Part shown: positions 6,751 to 13,884 of the stretch, piece after piece
How positions within the stretch are numbered: position 1 is the first letter of the stretch
Layout: each line of letters opens with the position of its first letter
Source: an uncultured Oscillospiraceae bacterium
GTDB taxonomy: Bacteria; Bacillota; Clostridia; Oscillospirales; Acutalibacteraceae
Reading direction: 5' to 3'
Assembly: GCA_900549055.1 (NCBI GenBank)
Contig: URNB01000036.1
Coordinates: forward strand, 1-16,573
Length of the DNA stretch: 16,573 nucleotides
The notes under the pieces: generated by a model
What the model saw: the letters and a program-made list of their open reading frames with translations, nothing else
Told to the model about the DNA's origin: nothing
Database searches by the model: none
Position numbers and translations under genes: made by a program

Positions 6751-8292
6751 ATGAAAATTAAAGATAATATAAACAGATTGTTATTGCTTTTGATTTGTCT
6801 CGGCACTCTGCTGTGCTGCCTGCCCTTTGCCGCCTCGGCGAATGAAAGTGAAGAGAATATATGGGGCGATATTAAATGGAGCACAGACGGAGATACCATT
6901 ACAATATCCCCTGTGAACGGCACTGCTGCAATGCCCGATGCCGAAAGCTATAACAAAACGCCGTGGTACTCCTACAGAAGAGATCTTATAACCGTAGTAA
7001 TAAACGAGGGCATAACACATATAGGCGACTATGCCTTTTACGGCTTTGAAAATATCCGCACCGTTTGCGATTCGGCATATGCGAACAGTAAGGGTTATAA
7101 TTTTTACATTCTTAAATATCCGTCAACACTTAAAAGCTTCGGAAAGGCTGCGTTCGAGAATTGCAGCTCGCTTTATGACATTGTTTTTCCGAACCGCCTT
7201 TACGCGACGGACGGCTCATCCGCCGGGGAAATACCGGATTACGCGTTCAGCGGCTGCGCAAAGCTTGCCAAAATCACAACACAGCAGAACCGAAGCGCAA
7301 AGGGCAATCTCCCGGACGGAATAAACAGAATCGGCAAAGCTGCCTTTTCGGGCTGCGGAAAGCTGGATTTGCCCTTCCAAACATTGAGAATTCCGTTCGA
7401 TGTAGATATAATAGACGAACGTGCCTTTGAAAACTGCGTAACAGTTAAAATACTGCATCTTATAGGCTCTATAGAGCACATAAGCAGCAGCTCCGTTAAC
7501 GGCTGCACATCGCTTTCGACAATATACATTCAGTTAGGCACAGGGCAAAGCGGCGGTCACGACCGCTATTATATACCTAATAATTATGAGGGCTTTGAGC
7601 TTTATAACAAGGTGCAAACTCAGCTTTTAAGAATAATGCCCGGCGCAAGCGGTACGGAATATACGGTAGGCGATACGGTTGAAAAAATCGGGGATTATGC
7701 CTTTAATTCCTGCTCCTTTGAAAAAATCACAATTGGCGCGGGAGTTAAAGAAATCGGTGAATCGGTTTTTGAAGACTGCAATTCGCTCTTGAATTTCGAG
7801 GTTTCCGATGCCAATCAATATTATAAATCGGTAAACGGCGTGCTTTACACCAAGGACGGCAAGACCCTGATAGCCTACCCGGGCGGCAGAAGCGATAAAT
7901 CCTTCAGGATACCCGACGGAGTAACAAAAATTGCAAAAAGCTCGCTTTACAGCTGTGACGCATTAAACGAGCTTTATATTCCTAAAAGTGTTACCGAAAT
8001 CGAACCCTTTATAAGCTACGGAATACAAAATATATATTACAACGGAACGAAAGCCGAATTTAACAATATAGACGGCAGTATTCTTATTTTCAGAAGCATT
8101 AATTACAACGCAAAGCCGAACGAAAAATGCGATGTCAACTGCGATAATAAGACTGATGTACTTGATATTATAAGCATTAAAAAAGCCATTTCGGCAGGAG
8201 ACAGTAAAACCTATCAGTCAGATTTAAACTGTGACGGCAAATTAAACTCGCAGGATATGGCAGCTCTTAAAATCAGGCTGTTAACCGAATAA
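6751..8292 (+). CDS. Secreted leucine-rich-repeat (LRR_5/BspA-like) protein with C-terminal type I dockerin
   Basis: A 513-residue exported protein. Residues 1-30 are a signal peptide (basic start, Leu-rich core, AASA before Asn31, no lipobox). Residues about 60-440 hold LRR_5/BspA-type repeats with the pattern I-xx-xAF-xx-C-xx-L, for example IGDYAF, FGKAAFENCSSL, IPDYAFSGCAKL, IGKAAFSGCGKL and IGESVFEDCNSL. Such repeats form a curved solenoid used for protein or host-surface binding. Residues about 456-513 are a dockerin with two calcium F-hand repeats: Asp461/Asn463/Asp465/Asp469/Asp472 and Asp491/Asn493/Asp495/Asn499/Asp502. Dockerins bind cohesins on scaffoldins, so the protein is predicted to be displayed on a cellulosome-like complex. 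AAAGGAG at 6737-6743 lies 7 bases from the ATG. No enzyme domain was recognised; the gene is monocistronic with its own promoter and terminator. Confidence 0.9.
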   Translation: MKIKDNINRLLLLLICLGTLLCCLPFAASANESEENIWGDIKWSTDGDTITISPVNGTAAMPDAESYNKTPWYSYRRDLITVVINEGITHIGDYAFYGFENIRTVCDSAYANSKGYNFYILKYPSTLKSFGKAAFENCSSLYDIVFPNRLYATDGSSAGEIPDYAFSGCAKLAKITTQQNRSAKGNLPDGINRIGKAAFSGCGKLDLPFQTLRIPFDVDIIDERAFENCVTVKILHLIGSIEHISSSSVNGCTSLSTIYIQLGTGQSGGHDRYYIPNNYEGFELYNKVQTQLLRIMPGASGTEYTVGDTVEKIGDYAFNSCSFEKITIGAGVKEIGESVFEDCNSLLNFEVSDANQYYKSVNGVLYTKDGKTLIAYPGGRSDKSFRIPDGVTKIAKSSLYSCDALNELYIPKSVTEIEPFISYGIQNIYYNGTKAEFNNIDGSILIFRSINYNAKPNEKCDVNCDNKTDVLDIISIKKAISAGDSKTYQSDLNCDGKLNSQDMAALKIRLLTE

Positions 8293-8296
8293 ATCT

Positions 8297-9172
8297 CTAC
8301 ACTCCCGCCAAATCAAACGGCGGGATGTATTTTTCATCCGAGCTGTTCCTTTCCTGAATATAAACATTACGAAAATCGGTATTGCAGATATAAGTGAGCA
8401 CCTTTTCGTACTCCCTTTTTGTAACGCGGCGGTTAATTTCGGGGTACTGCTCTGCCCTGCCGCAGGGCGTATACTGGCTCATAATGCTGAAATATACCCC
8501 GGGCGTATTCTCCCGTACCCAGTCGAAAACCGCTATTGCCTCCCGCGTTCCAAGCGGCAAAAGCAAATGCCTTACAATAACGCCCTTTTGCATTATACCG
8601 TTTTCAAAAACACATTCGGGCTGCTGCAGATAAGCCTGTTTTACAGCCGAAACCGCATATTCCGGGTAGCTTTCCGCCCCGGAATATTTTTTTGCGCGGT
8701 CGGGGCTTAAATATTTTAAGTCCATTAAAAAAATATCCGCATAGTCCTTCAGAGCCCTTATATTTTCGGGCGTATCATAGCCGCCCGAATTATAAACCAC
8801 GGGGATTTTCGGCTTGTAAATATCAAGCGCCCTTATAATCGCGCCTACATAATGGCTCGGGCTTACAAGGTTTATATTGTGCGCGCCCGCTTCCTCGAGC
8901 TCCCTGAAAATATCGGCAAGCCGCTCATAGGTTATGGGCTTGCCTTTTTTTAGGTGCGAGACCTCATAATTCTGGCAAAAGGCGCAATCCAAATTACAGC
9001 CGGTGAAAAACACCGTTCCCGAGCCGTTTTGCCCGCTTATGCACGGCTCCTCCCAAAAATGCAGAGCAGCCCTTGCCGCCACCGGCAGCAAGGGCATTTT
9101 ACAAAAGCCGTTTAAATTTTCGTTTTCCGTCCGTTCGGCGTTACACCGTCTCGGACACAGGCTGCATTTCAT
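8297..9172 (-). CDS. Radical SAM protein, PflX-type (pyruvate formate-lyase-activating-enzyme-like)
   Basis: A 291-residue radical SAM protein. The iron-sulfur motif CNLDCAFCQN provides Cys59, Cys63 and Cys66 for the 4Fe-4S cluster that cleaves S-adenosylmethionine. An N-terminal Cys cluster (CSLCPRRC from residue 3, then Cys24) is typical of the PflX branch. The family is named after glycyl-radical enzyme activases, but its substrate is generally unproven and no glycyl-radical enzyme is in the window. The ATG at 9172 is chosen because the Cys motif starts at the second codon and AGGAG (plus-strand 9183-9187) lies 10 bases upstream. An open extension to 9391 would overlap the upstream gene almost entirely and lacks family similarity. 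The start lies 32 bases inside the upstream exonuclease gene, in another frame. It is last in the typA operon. Confidence 0.85.
   Translation of the reverse strand: MKCSLCPRRCNAERTENENLNGFCKMPLLPVAARAALHFWEEPCISGQNGSGTVFFTGCNLDCAFCQNYEVSHLKKGKPITYERLADIFRELEEAGAHNINLVSPSHYVGAIIRALDIYKPKIPVVYNSGGYDTPENIRALKDYADIFLMDLKYLSPDRAKKYSGAESYPEYAVSAVKQAYLQQPECVFENGIMQKGVIVRHLLLPLGTREAIAVFDWVRENTPGVYFSIMSQYTPCGRAEQYPEINRRVTKREYEKVLTYICNTDFRNVYIQERNSSDEKYIPPFDLAGV
8303..8334 (+). terminator. Terminator of the LRR-dockerin gene, inside the convergent gene's 3' end
   Basis: TCCCGCC (8303-8309) pairs with GGCGGGA (8319-8325) around a 9-base loop. Pairing can extend by three bases past a bulge, and five T follow at 8330-8334. 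It begins 11 bases after the LRR stop and lies within the last codons of the opposite-strand radical SAM gene, where it encodes PPFDLAG. Read from the minus strand the T run is poor, so termination there is less certain. Confidence 0.65.
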
Positions 9173-10040
9173 CGGTCTTTTTCTCCTGTCTCGGCTTGAT
9201 TTCGCAAACGCGCCGCCGCACCTTAACATCATCATATGTTTTTCTGAACGCAACGCGCCCCAAAAAACGCTTTTTGCATGTCTGACACTCAAATTTAGCG
9301 GTAAACCAGCGGTTGCGGTAGCGCCAAGCCGACAGCCTCTTGCAGTCAGCCCCGCACACCTTACAATGAAATTCAAGCGCCGATTTATCAATAAGCCCGC
9401 TGTTAATATCCGATATCGGGTAGGGCTTAAACCTCAATCGCTTATAGAATTCGGGATCGGCAGTGTTGCGTATAAGCGCCGAAAAACGCTCCTCATCATA
9501 GCATTTCTTCAGCAGTGCCGAGCAGACAAGACTGTCGTCCCGCGCGGTATGCAAATCAAAGTTATCTGTTTCAACACCTAACTTTTCCGCCGCCGCAGCC
9601 AATGATATCTGGTTTTTATCTGTATAACCGTTCAGCCGCAGCTCGCCCTGAATAAACTTCTGCAAATCAAGGTATTTGCCTATTTTAAAGGTTCTGCCGC
9701 CCGATAACAGCGCTTCCTCGTTTTCCTTTATCGAGTAAAGGTCAGAGTCGCTCCAGGTCATGGTGACGGCGTTTTTGTCCGTCCATTCGTTAAAGCGATC
9801 AACCGCCTCATCCAGCGGCACGCCCGCAAGCATTTTTTCGGTGGTAATGCCCGTAAGCTCCGCAAAGCGCCCCGTAACCCTTTTGGATATAGCAGATTTC
9901 ACCGTCACTTCAAAGGTATCGGTAATATCAAAGCTTTCGTTAAGCTTTACCGCGCCTATCTGCAAAATCTGGTTTATAAAACGCTTGTGCTTTACCGAAT
10001 AGGCGCTGTCCCATTCAAGATCAAGTATTATATATATCAT
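9141..10040 (-). CDS. DEDDh-type 3'-5' exonuclease (DnaQ-like) with C-terminal zinc-ribbon-like tail
   Basis: A 299-residue protein. The N-terminal 180 residues show the DnaQ/RNase T fold: DLEW with Asp7 and Glu9, a middle Asp in TWSDSD (Asp98 or Asp100), and HTARDD with His164 and Asp168. These are the metal-binding and base residues of the DEDDh class, so 3'-5' exonuclease activity on DNA or RNA is expected. The C-terminal part carries CKVC (226-229), another Cys at 233 and CQTC (252-255), followed by a basic stretch; this resembles a zinc ribbon that could bind nucleic acid or ribosomes. The ATG overlaps the typA stop (ATGA on the minus strand), so translation is probably coupled. The biological substrate is unknown. 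It is distinct from a PolIII epsilon subunit because of the tail and the context. Confidence 0.82.
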   Translation of the reverse strand: MIYIILDLEWDSAYSVKHKRFINQILQIGAVKLNESFDITDTFEVTVKSAISKRVTGRFAELTGITTEKMLAGVPLDEAVDRFNEWTDKNAVTMTWSDSDLYSIKENEEALLSGGRTFKIGKYLDLQKFIQGELRLNGYTDKNQISLAAAAEKLGVETDNFDLHTARDDSLVCSALLKKCYDEERFSALIRNTADPEFYKRLRFKPYPISDINSGLIDKSALEFHCKVCGADCKRLSAWRYRNRWFTAKFECQTCKKRFLGRVAFRKTYDDVKVRRRVCEIKPRQEKKTDEMQPVSETV

Positions 10041-11863
10041 TGCTTTCTGCGCGACTCCGCTTTCATACGCTCTTCTTTATTAAGAATACGCTTGCGCAGG
10101 CGAATGTTGTGCGGTGTTATTTCCACAAGCTCGTCGTTCTTTATAAATTCAAGCGACTGCTCAAGAGAAAGGCGAGTCGGCGGAACCAAGCGCAGTGCGT
10201 CATCTGAACCGGCGGCGCGGGTATTGGTCATCTGCTTTTTCTTGCAGACATTGCAGACTATATCCTCATTCTTCGGGTTTTCGCCCACTATCATACCCTC
10301 GTACACGGGAGTGCCCGCACCTATAAACAGCCTGCCGCGGCTTTGGGTGTTGAAAAGCCCGTAGCCCGTAGCCTCGCCCGTTTCGTGGGCTATAATAGAG
10401 CCGGTGGAGCGCTGCTCAATATCACCCTTGTATGGCTGATAGCTGTCGAACACATGGTTCATAATTCCGTTGCCGTTGGTATCGGTCAAAAACTGCGAGC
10501 GGTAGCCCAAAAGTCCGCGTGCGGGTATTAAAAATTCAAGATGAGATACGCCGCCGTCGCGCGTGCCCATATTTTTAATTTCAGCCTTGCGTGTGCCGAG
10601 GCGCTCCATTACAGAGCCGACGTATTCCTCGGGCACCTCTATCATAAGCAGCTCAATAGGCTCTAAAAGCTCGCCGTTATCACTCTTTTTGTAGATGACC
10701 TCAGGGGGCGACACCTGAAACTCATAGCCCTGGCGGCGCATGGTTTCAATAAGAATCGATAAATGCAGCTCACCTCTGCCCGAAACCTTGAAGGTATCCG
10801 CCGAGTCTGTCTCCTCAACGCGCAGGCTGACATTGGTCATAACCTCTCTGAATAGGCGGTCGCGCAGATTACGCGAGGTTACAAACTTACCGTCCTTTCC
10901 CGCAAAGGGCGAGTTATTAACCATAAAGTTCATAGCAAGGGTAGGCTCGTCTATTTTAACAAAGGGCAGCGGCTCAATGCAGTCAGTAGCGCAGGCGGTC
11001 TCGCCTATTTCAAGGTCGGTTATTCCCGCAACCTGGATTATATCGCCGACCGACGCGCTTTCTTCTTCAACCCGCTTCAATCCCCTATACATAAAGAGCT
11101 TTGCAATTTTAACATTTGAGGTAGTGCCGTCCTTATGGCAAAGAGCAACGGTCTGCCCAACCTTCACCGTACCGCGGATAACTCTGCCGACTCCGATTCT
11201 GCCGAGATAATCATCATACTCTATATTTGAAAACAGTATCTGAAGCGGCGCGTCGGGGTCGCCCTCGGGCGGTGCTATTTCCTTTACTATTTCATCAAAC
11301 AGCGGCTTCATATCCTTGCCGGGAACATCGGGTGAATAGGTGGCATAGCCGTCTCTGCCGGACGCAAAAATTACGGGGAACTCTATCTGCTCCTCATCTG
11401 CTCCCAGCTCTATAAACAAATCCAGAACCTCATCCACCACCTCGTGCGGGCGCGCCATGGGGCGGTCTATCTTATTGACTACAACAACCGCCTTTTTTCC
11501 GAGCGCCAGCGCCTTTTTAAGCACAAAGCGGGTCTGCGGCATGCAGCCCTCAAACGCATCTACAAGCAGCAAAACGCCGTCCACCATTTGCAGAATGCGC
11601 TCAACCTCGCCGCCGAAATCGGCATGTCCCGGGGTATCGACAATATTTATTTTAATACCGTTATACATAACGCTCGTGTTTTTTGAAAGAATTGTTATAC
11701 CGCGTTCGCGTTCAAGGTCGTTTGAGTCCATAACGCGCTCGTTAACCGATTCGTTTGCGCGGAAGGTTCCGCTCTGCTTTAAAAGCTGGTCTACAAGAGT
11801 TGTTTTACCGTGGTCGACATGCGCAATTATCGCCACATTTCTTAAATTTTCGATTTTAGCCAT
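10037..11863 (-). CDS. typA: Ribosome-associated translational GTPase TypA/BipA
   Basis: A 608-residue EF-G-like GTPase of normal length for TypA/BipA. The G domain shows AHVDHGKT (14-21), the switch region RERGITI (53-59), DTPGH (76-80) and NKID (130-133). Domains II, III and V follow, with the family's C-terminal domain containing the RGLLGYRSQFLTDTNGNG and GDIEQRSTGS blocks. TypA binds 70S ribosomes and assists large-subunit assembly, especially in cold or stress. AAGGAAG (plus-strand 11872-11878) lies about 8 bases before the ATG, and a consensus promoter lies 37 bases upstream. It is the first gene of a three-gene operon with an exonuclease and a radical SAM protein, overlapping the former by 4 bases. 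Confidence 0.97.
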   Translation of the reverse strand: MAKIENLRNVAIIAHVDHGKTTLVDQLLKQSGTFRANESVNERVMDSNDLERERGITILSKNTSVMYNGIKINIVDTPGHADFGGEVERILQMVDGVLLLVDAFEGCMPQTRFVLKKALALGKKAVVVVNKIDRPMARPHEVVDEVLDLFIELGADEEQIEFPVIFASGRDGYATYSPDVPGKDMKPLFDEIVKEIAPPEGDPDAPLQILFSNIEYDDYLGRIGVGRVIRGTVKVGQTVALCHKDGTTSNVKIAKLFMYRGLKRVEEESASVGDIIQVAGITDLEIGETACATDCIEPLPFVKIDEPTLAMNFMVNNSPFAGKDGKFVTSRNLRDRLFREVMTNVSLRVEETDSADTFKVSGRGELHLSILIETMRRQGYEFQVSPPEVIYKKSDNGELLEPIELLMIEVPEEYVGSVMERLGTRKAEIKNMGTRDGGVSHLEFLIPARGLLGYRSQFLTDTNGNGIMNHVFDSYQPYKGDIEQRSTGSIIAHETGEATGYGLFNTQSRGRLFIGAGTPVYEGMIVGENPKNEDIVCNVCKKKQMTNTRAAGSDDALRLVPPTRLSLEQSLEFIKNDELVEITPHNIRLRKRILNKEERMKAESRRKQ

Positions 11864-11899
11864 ATTATTACTTCCTTTACTTACCTGCCTAACTGATTA

Positions 11900-11928
11900 A
11901 TTATAATATAAAGAGCAGGCTTTGTCAA
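11900..11928 (-). promoter_or_regulatory. Perfect-consensus sigma-A promoter of typA
   Basis: Read on the minus strand, TTGACA (plus 11923-11928) is followed by a 17-base spacer and TATAAT (plus 11900-11905). Both hexamers and the spacing match the consensus exactly, predicting strong constitutive transcription starting near 11893. Confidence 0.88.
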
Positions 11929-11940
11929 ATATTTTAAAGA

Positions 11941-12034
11941 TTCACACGGCAGCAAACCCCGTTTTCTTCTTAAAAGCGGCATATTCCGCCGTTCATGGTA
12001 GGTGTGCCGTCATTTTGGCTTTTTACCTCGTGAA
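11941..12034 (-). ncRNA. Possible small structured RNA or leader between the 68-codon ORF and typA
   Basis: The 208-base spacer 11864-12071 holds no long ORF. On the minus strand a perfect TATAAT (plus 12040-12045), without a good -35, would start transcription near 12033. That is where a closing stem begins: TTCAC at 11941-11945 pairs with GTGAA at 12030-12034, ACGGCA at 11946-11951 can pair with TGCCGT at 12005-12010, and an inner hairpin GCGG/CCGC spans 11976-11989. Two tiny minus ORFs overlap by ATGA (12013-11993 coding MTAHLP, 11996-11970 coding MNGGICRF), with GAGG upstream of the first. It could be an sRNA, a leader or chance; no known RNA family was recognised. Confidence 0.25.
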
Positions 12035-12071
12035 AATTTATTATACCCTCTGAGTGCGAAACCAAATAAGG

Positions 12072-12278
12072 TCAGGCGTATAAAAGCGCTTCAATTTCCG
12101 CAAGGGTCGCGCGAACCGTTTGATTGATACCGTTCTTAAAATGAAGTGTGACCTTACGGTCTTGAAAATCCGCATATATAATATCCAGCAGCGCTGCGCT
12201 GCCGCCGAGCAATTTCCTCATATAGCCCGACAGCCTTTCGTATATCCGCTCATCACCGGCAAAGATAGCAATCTTCAA
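12072..12278 (-). CDS. Small hypothetical protein, 68 residues
   Basis: No family is recognised. The frame starts at TTG (12278) with AGGGG about 6 bases upstream, and an in-frame TGA just upstream prevents a longer version. The product is a mixed-charge soluble protein (starting MKIAIFAGDERIYERL) with likely alternating helices and strands and no signal peptide or Cys. A promoter (TTGATT-N16-TATACT) lies upstream on the same strand, divergent from the TerB operon promoter. Its normal amino-acid composition favours a real gene over an opposing 83-codon plus-strand frame (12120-12371) that runs across the promoters. It could be an unannotated regulator or accessory of either neighbour, but nothing in the sequence shows this. 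Confidence 0.5.
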   Translation of the reverse strand: MKIAIFAGDERIYERLSGYMRKLLGGSAALLDIIYADFQDRKVTLHFKNGINQTVRATLAEIEALLYA

Positions 12279-12309
12279 CCTGCGCCCCTGCCCTCAATAC
12301 TTCGCATTA

Positions 12310-12337
12310 AGTATATCACATTTTCCGAAAAAATCAA
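12310..12337 (-). promoter_or_regulatory. Promoter candidate for the 68-codon ORF
   Basis: On the minus strand TTGATT (plus 12332-12337) is followed by 16 bases and TATACT (plus 12310-12315), about 30 bases before the TTG start. It lies back to back with the TerB operon promoter. Confidence 0.5.
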
Positions 12338-12367
12338 GGAAAGACAGCCTCCGCAGTATAATAGCGG

Positions 12368-12396
12368 TTGAAAAAAGAACAAAAGTTTGGTATAAT
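12368..12396 (+). promoter_or_regulatory. Sigma-A promoter of the TerB-BrxD-helicase operon
   Basis: TTGAAA at 12368-12373 is followed by exactly 17 bases and a perfect TATAAT at 12391-12396. Transcription would start near 12403, leaving a leader of about 20 bases that contains a G-rich ribosome site (GGGGTGAGG, 12413-12421). Confidence 0.8.
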
Positions 12397-12423
12397 GTAG
12401 GTACTGTTTTCGGGGGTGAGGGA

Positions 12424-13884
12424 ATGTCGAATACGGACGAGCTTATAAGATCGGTGCTTGAAAGCAAAAAACTGTCGGGCGAAAAGGTCTACGGCGATCA
12501 GCCGTTAATATTCACCGCCTCGAAAATGAAAAGCTACACGCCGCCCGAATACACCGAAATGCGGAAATTAGCCCTGCAAAGAAAATATATTTTCGCCCCC
12601 GCTGCCGAAATATTTTATTTTCAGGCAAAGTTTATGGAAAATTTCACCGATGATTTTGAATATCACGGTCAGTTTCTCCGTTCCTTCCCTACCTACCGCG
12701 AAATGAGCAATCTGCAGCTGCGCGGCTATTTTTCGTGGCGTACCGCCGTGCGAAAATGCAAAATCGAAAAAACCTGCATTTCCTTTGTTTATGTTTATCT
12801 TTACGAGCTTTTGAATCTGATAGGCGCAGCCGACCCCGAGGATGCGTTTTTCAAGCTTAAAAATTTCGCCGCTGCCTATTCGGAATACGATAAAAGGGTG
12901 CAAAGCACCGTTTCAAAATGGCTTATTGATTTCGCGGCGTATTATAACCTCGACCCGCGGCTTTTAAGAGACTCGGAATTTTTAAAAAACGACGGCGCGC
13001 TGCTGCGCCTTATGAATTATGAGGAGAATACGCCGGCAGAAGCGCTCGGCGCCATAGAAAATTTTTCGTCCTATAAAATACGTGGCGCGGCATTTTATAA
13101 AAAATTCCCCAAAAGAACGGCCGAGGCGGTTTACAAAGCTTTCGGAATGCTGCTTGAATACTATACTACTTTTGAAAACGGCAATATTTACGAAAAGCTT
13201 TTCGGTAAAAAGCTTCATGAGCCGCACTTTATATTCGACCAAGCCGTGTTTTACGAAAAAGAGCCGCACAAAGACTGTGTTTATGAAATAAACGGAATAT
13301 ACCGCTATATATGCCGCGATAATAAATGGAGCATTGAACGCTTTTACCCGCAAAAGGATAAAGCGGGTAAGGTCGGTTCGATTTTAAAGGAAATCGACAG
13401 CGCCCTACGACTGAAATTCGGGTTTAAGCCGCAGATAAAGTCTCCCGAGCTTTCACGCGATACCGAGCGCATTATAAAAGAAACGGTAGATACGGCTTTC
13501 GCCGAAGAACGCAAAGCGGCAGCGCCGAAAATCGAAATTGATGTTTCAAAGCTGCAAAGCATTCGAGATACCGCCGCTGTTACCCGTGATAAGCTGATAG
13601 TAGACGAGGAAGAGCCTACAGAGCAAATTATACCCGAATCAGAGCCGGCGAAAGCGGAGGCAACTGCCGATGAGCCTTATTTAAAGGTATTAAAGGCGCT
13701 GCTGGGCGGTGCCGACCCCGAAAAGACGGCGCGGGGCAGCGGAATAATGCTCACGGTGGCAATAGACGAAATAAACGAGCGGCTGTTTGACGATTTCGGC
13801 GATACGGTAATATTTTTTAACGGTGATACCCCCGAAATAATTGAGGATTACAAGGAAGAGTTGAAAGGAATGTTCAATATATGA
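12424..13884 (+). CDS. TerB-N/TerB-C domain protein, first gene of a BrxD-helicase cluster
   Basis: A 486-residue soluble protein. Residues about 60-270 match the TerB-N module: the YREMSNLQLRGYFSWRTAVR block (about 97-116), FVYVYLYELLNLIG (about 121-134) and WLIDFAAYYNLDPRLL (about 165-180). A variable, acidic, probably flexible linker (about 340-415) leads to a C-terminal TerB-C module with ALLGGADPEKTA, an AIDEINERLFDDFGDT stretch and an EDYKEEL end. From memory, comparative genomics of tellurite-resistance modules associates these domains with ATPases and helicases in predicted DNA-processing systems; the biochemical role is unknown. No enzyme motif, signal peptide or membrane segment is seen. 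The stop overlaps the BrxD-like start (ATGA), which suggests equal expression and possibly a complex. The domain calls are by motif recognition. Confidence 0.8.
   Translation: MSNTDELIRSVLESKKLSGEKVYGDQPLIFTASKMKSYTPPEYTEMRKLALQRKYIFAPAAEIFYFQAKFMENFTDDFEYHGQFLRSFPTYREMSNLQLRGYFSWRTAVRKCKIEKTCISFVYVYLYELLNLIGAADPEDAFFKLKNFAAAYSEYDKRVQSTVSKWLIDFAAYYNLDPRLLRDSEFLKNDGALLRLMNYEENTPAEALGAIENFSSYKIRGAAFYKKFPKRTAEAVYKAFGMLLEYYTTFENGNIYEKLFGKKLHEPHFIFDQAVFYEKEPHKDCVYEINGIYRYICRDNKWSIERFYPQKDKAGKVGSILKEIDSALRLKFGFKPQIKSPELSRDTERIIKETVDTAFAEERKAAAPKIEIDVSKLQSIRDTAAVTRDKLIVDEEEPTEQIIPESEPAKAEATADEPYLKVLKALLGGADPEKTARGSGIMLTVAIDEINERLFDDFGDTVIFFNGDTPEIIEDYKEELKGMFNI

Noticed and set aside
9173..9391. 73-codon upstream extension of the radical SAM gene
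   Set aside because: It lies wholly in the exonuclease gene, has no family-like residues, and the inner ATG has a good ribosome site directly before the Cys motif.
9003..9581. 192-codon plus-strand frame across the radical SAM and exonuclease genes
   Set aside because: Antisense to two motif-supported genes, with no family similarity or ribosome site.
11970..12013. Selenocysteine or readthrough at the in-frame TGA in the spacer mini-ORF
   Set aside because: The frame is too short, no SECIS-like hairpin was evident next to the TGA, and nothing supports recoding. The tiny ORFs are more likely chance within a structured spacer.
12351..12367. Additional TATAAT at 12357-12362 within a CCGC/GCGG inverted repeat
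   Set aside because: No -35 box at a suitable distance, and the promoter at 12368-12396 is clearly better. The 4-bp stem is too short to call an operator.
12120..12371. 83-codon plus-strand frame opposite the 68-codon ORF
   Set aside because: It runs through the divergent promoters, ends at the TerB operon -35 box, and has no convincing ribosome site.
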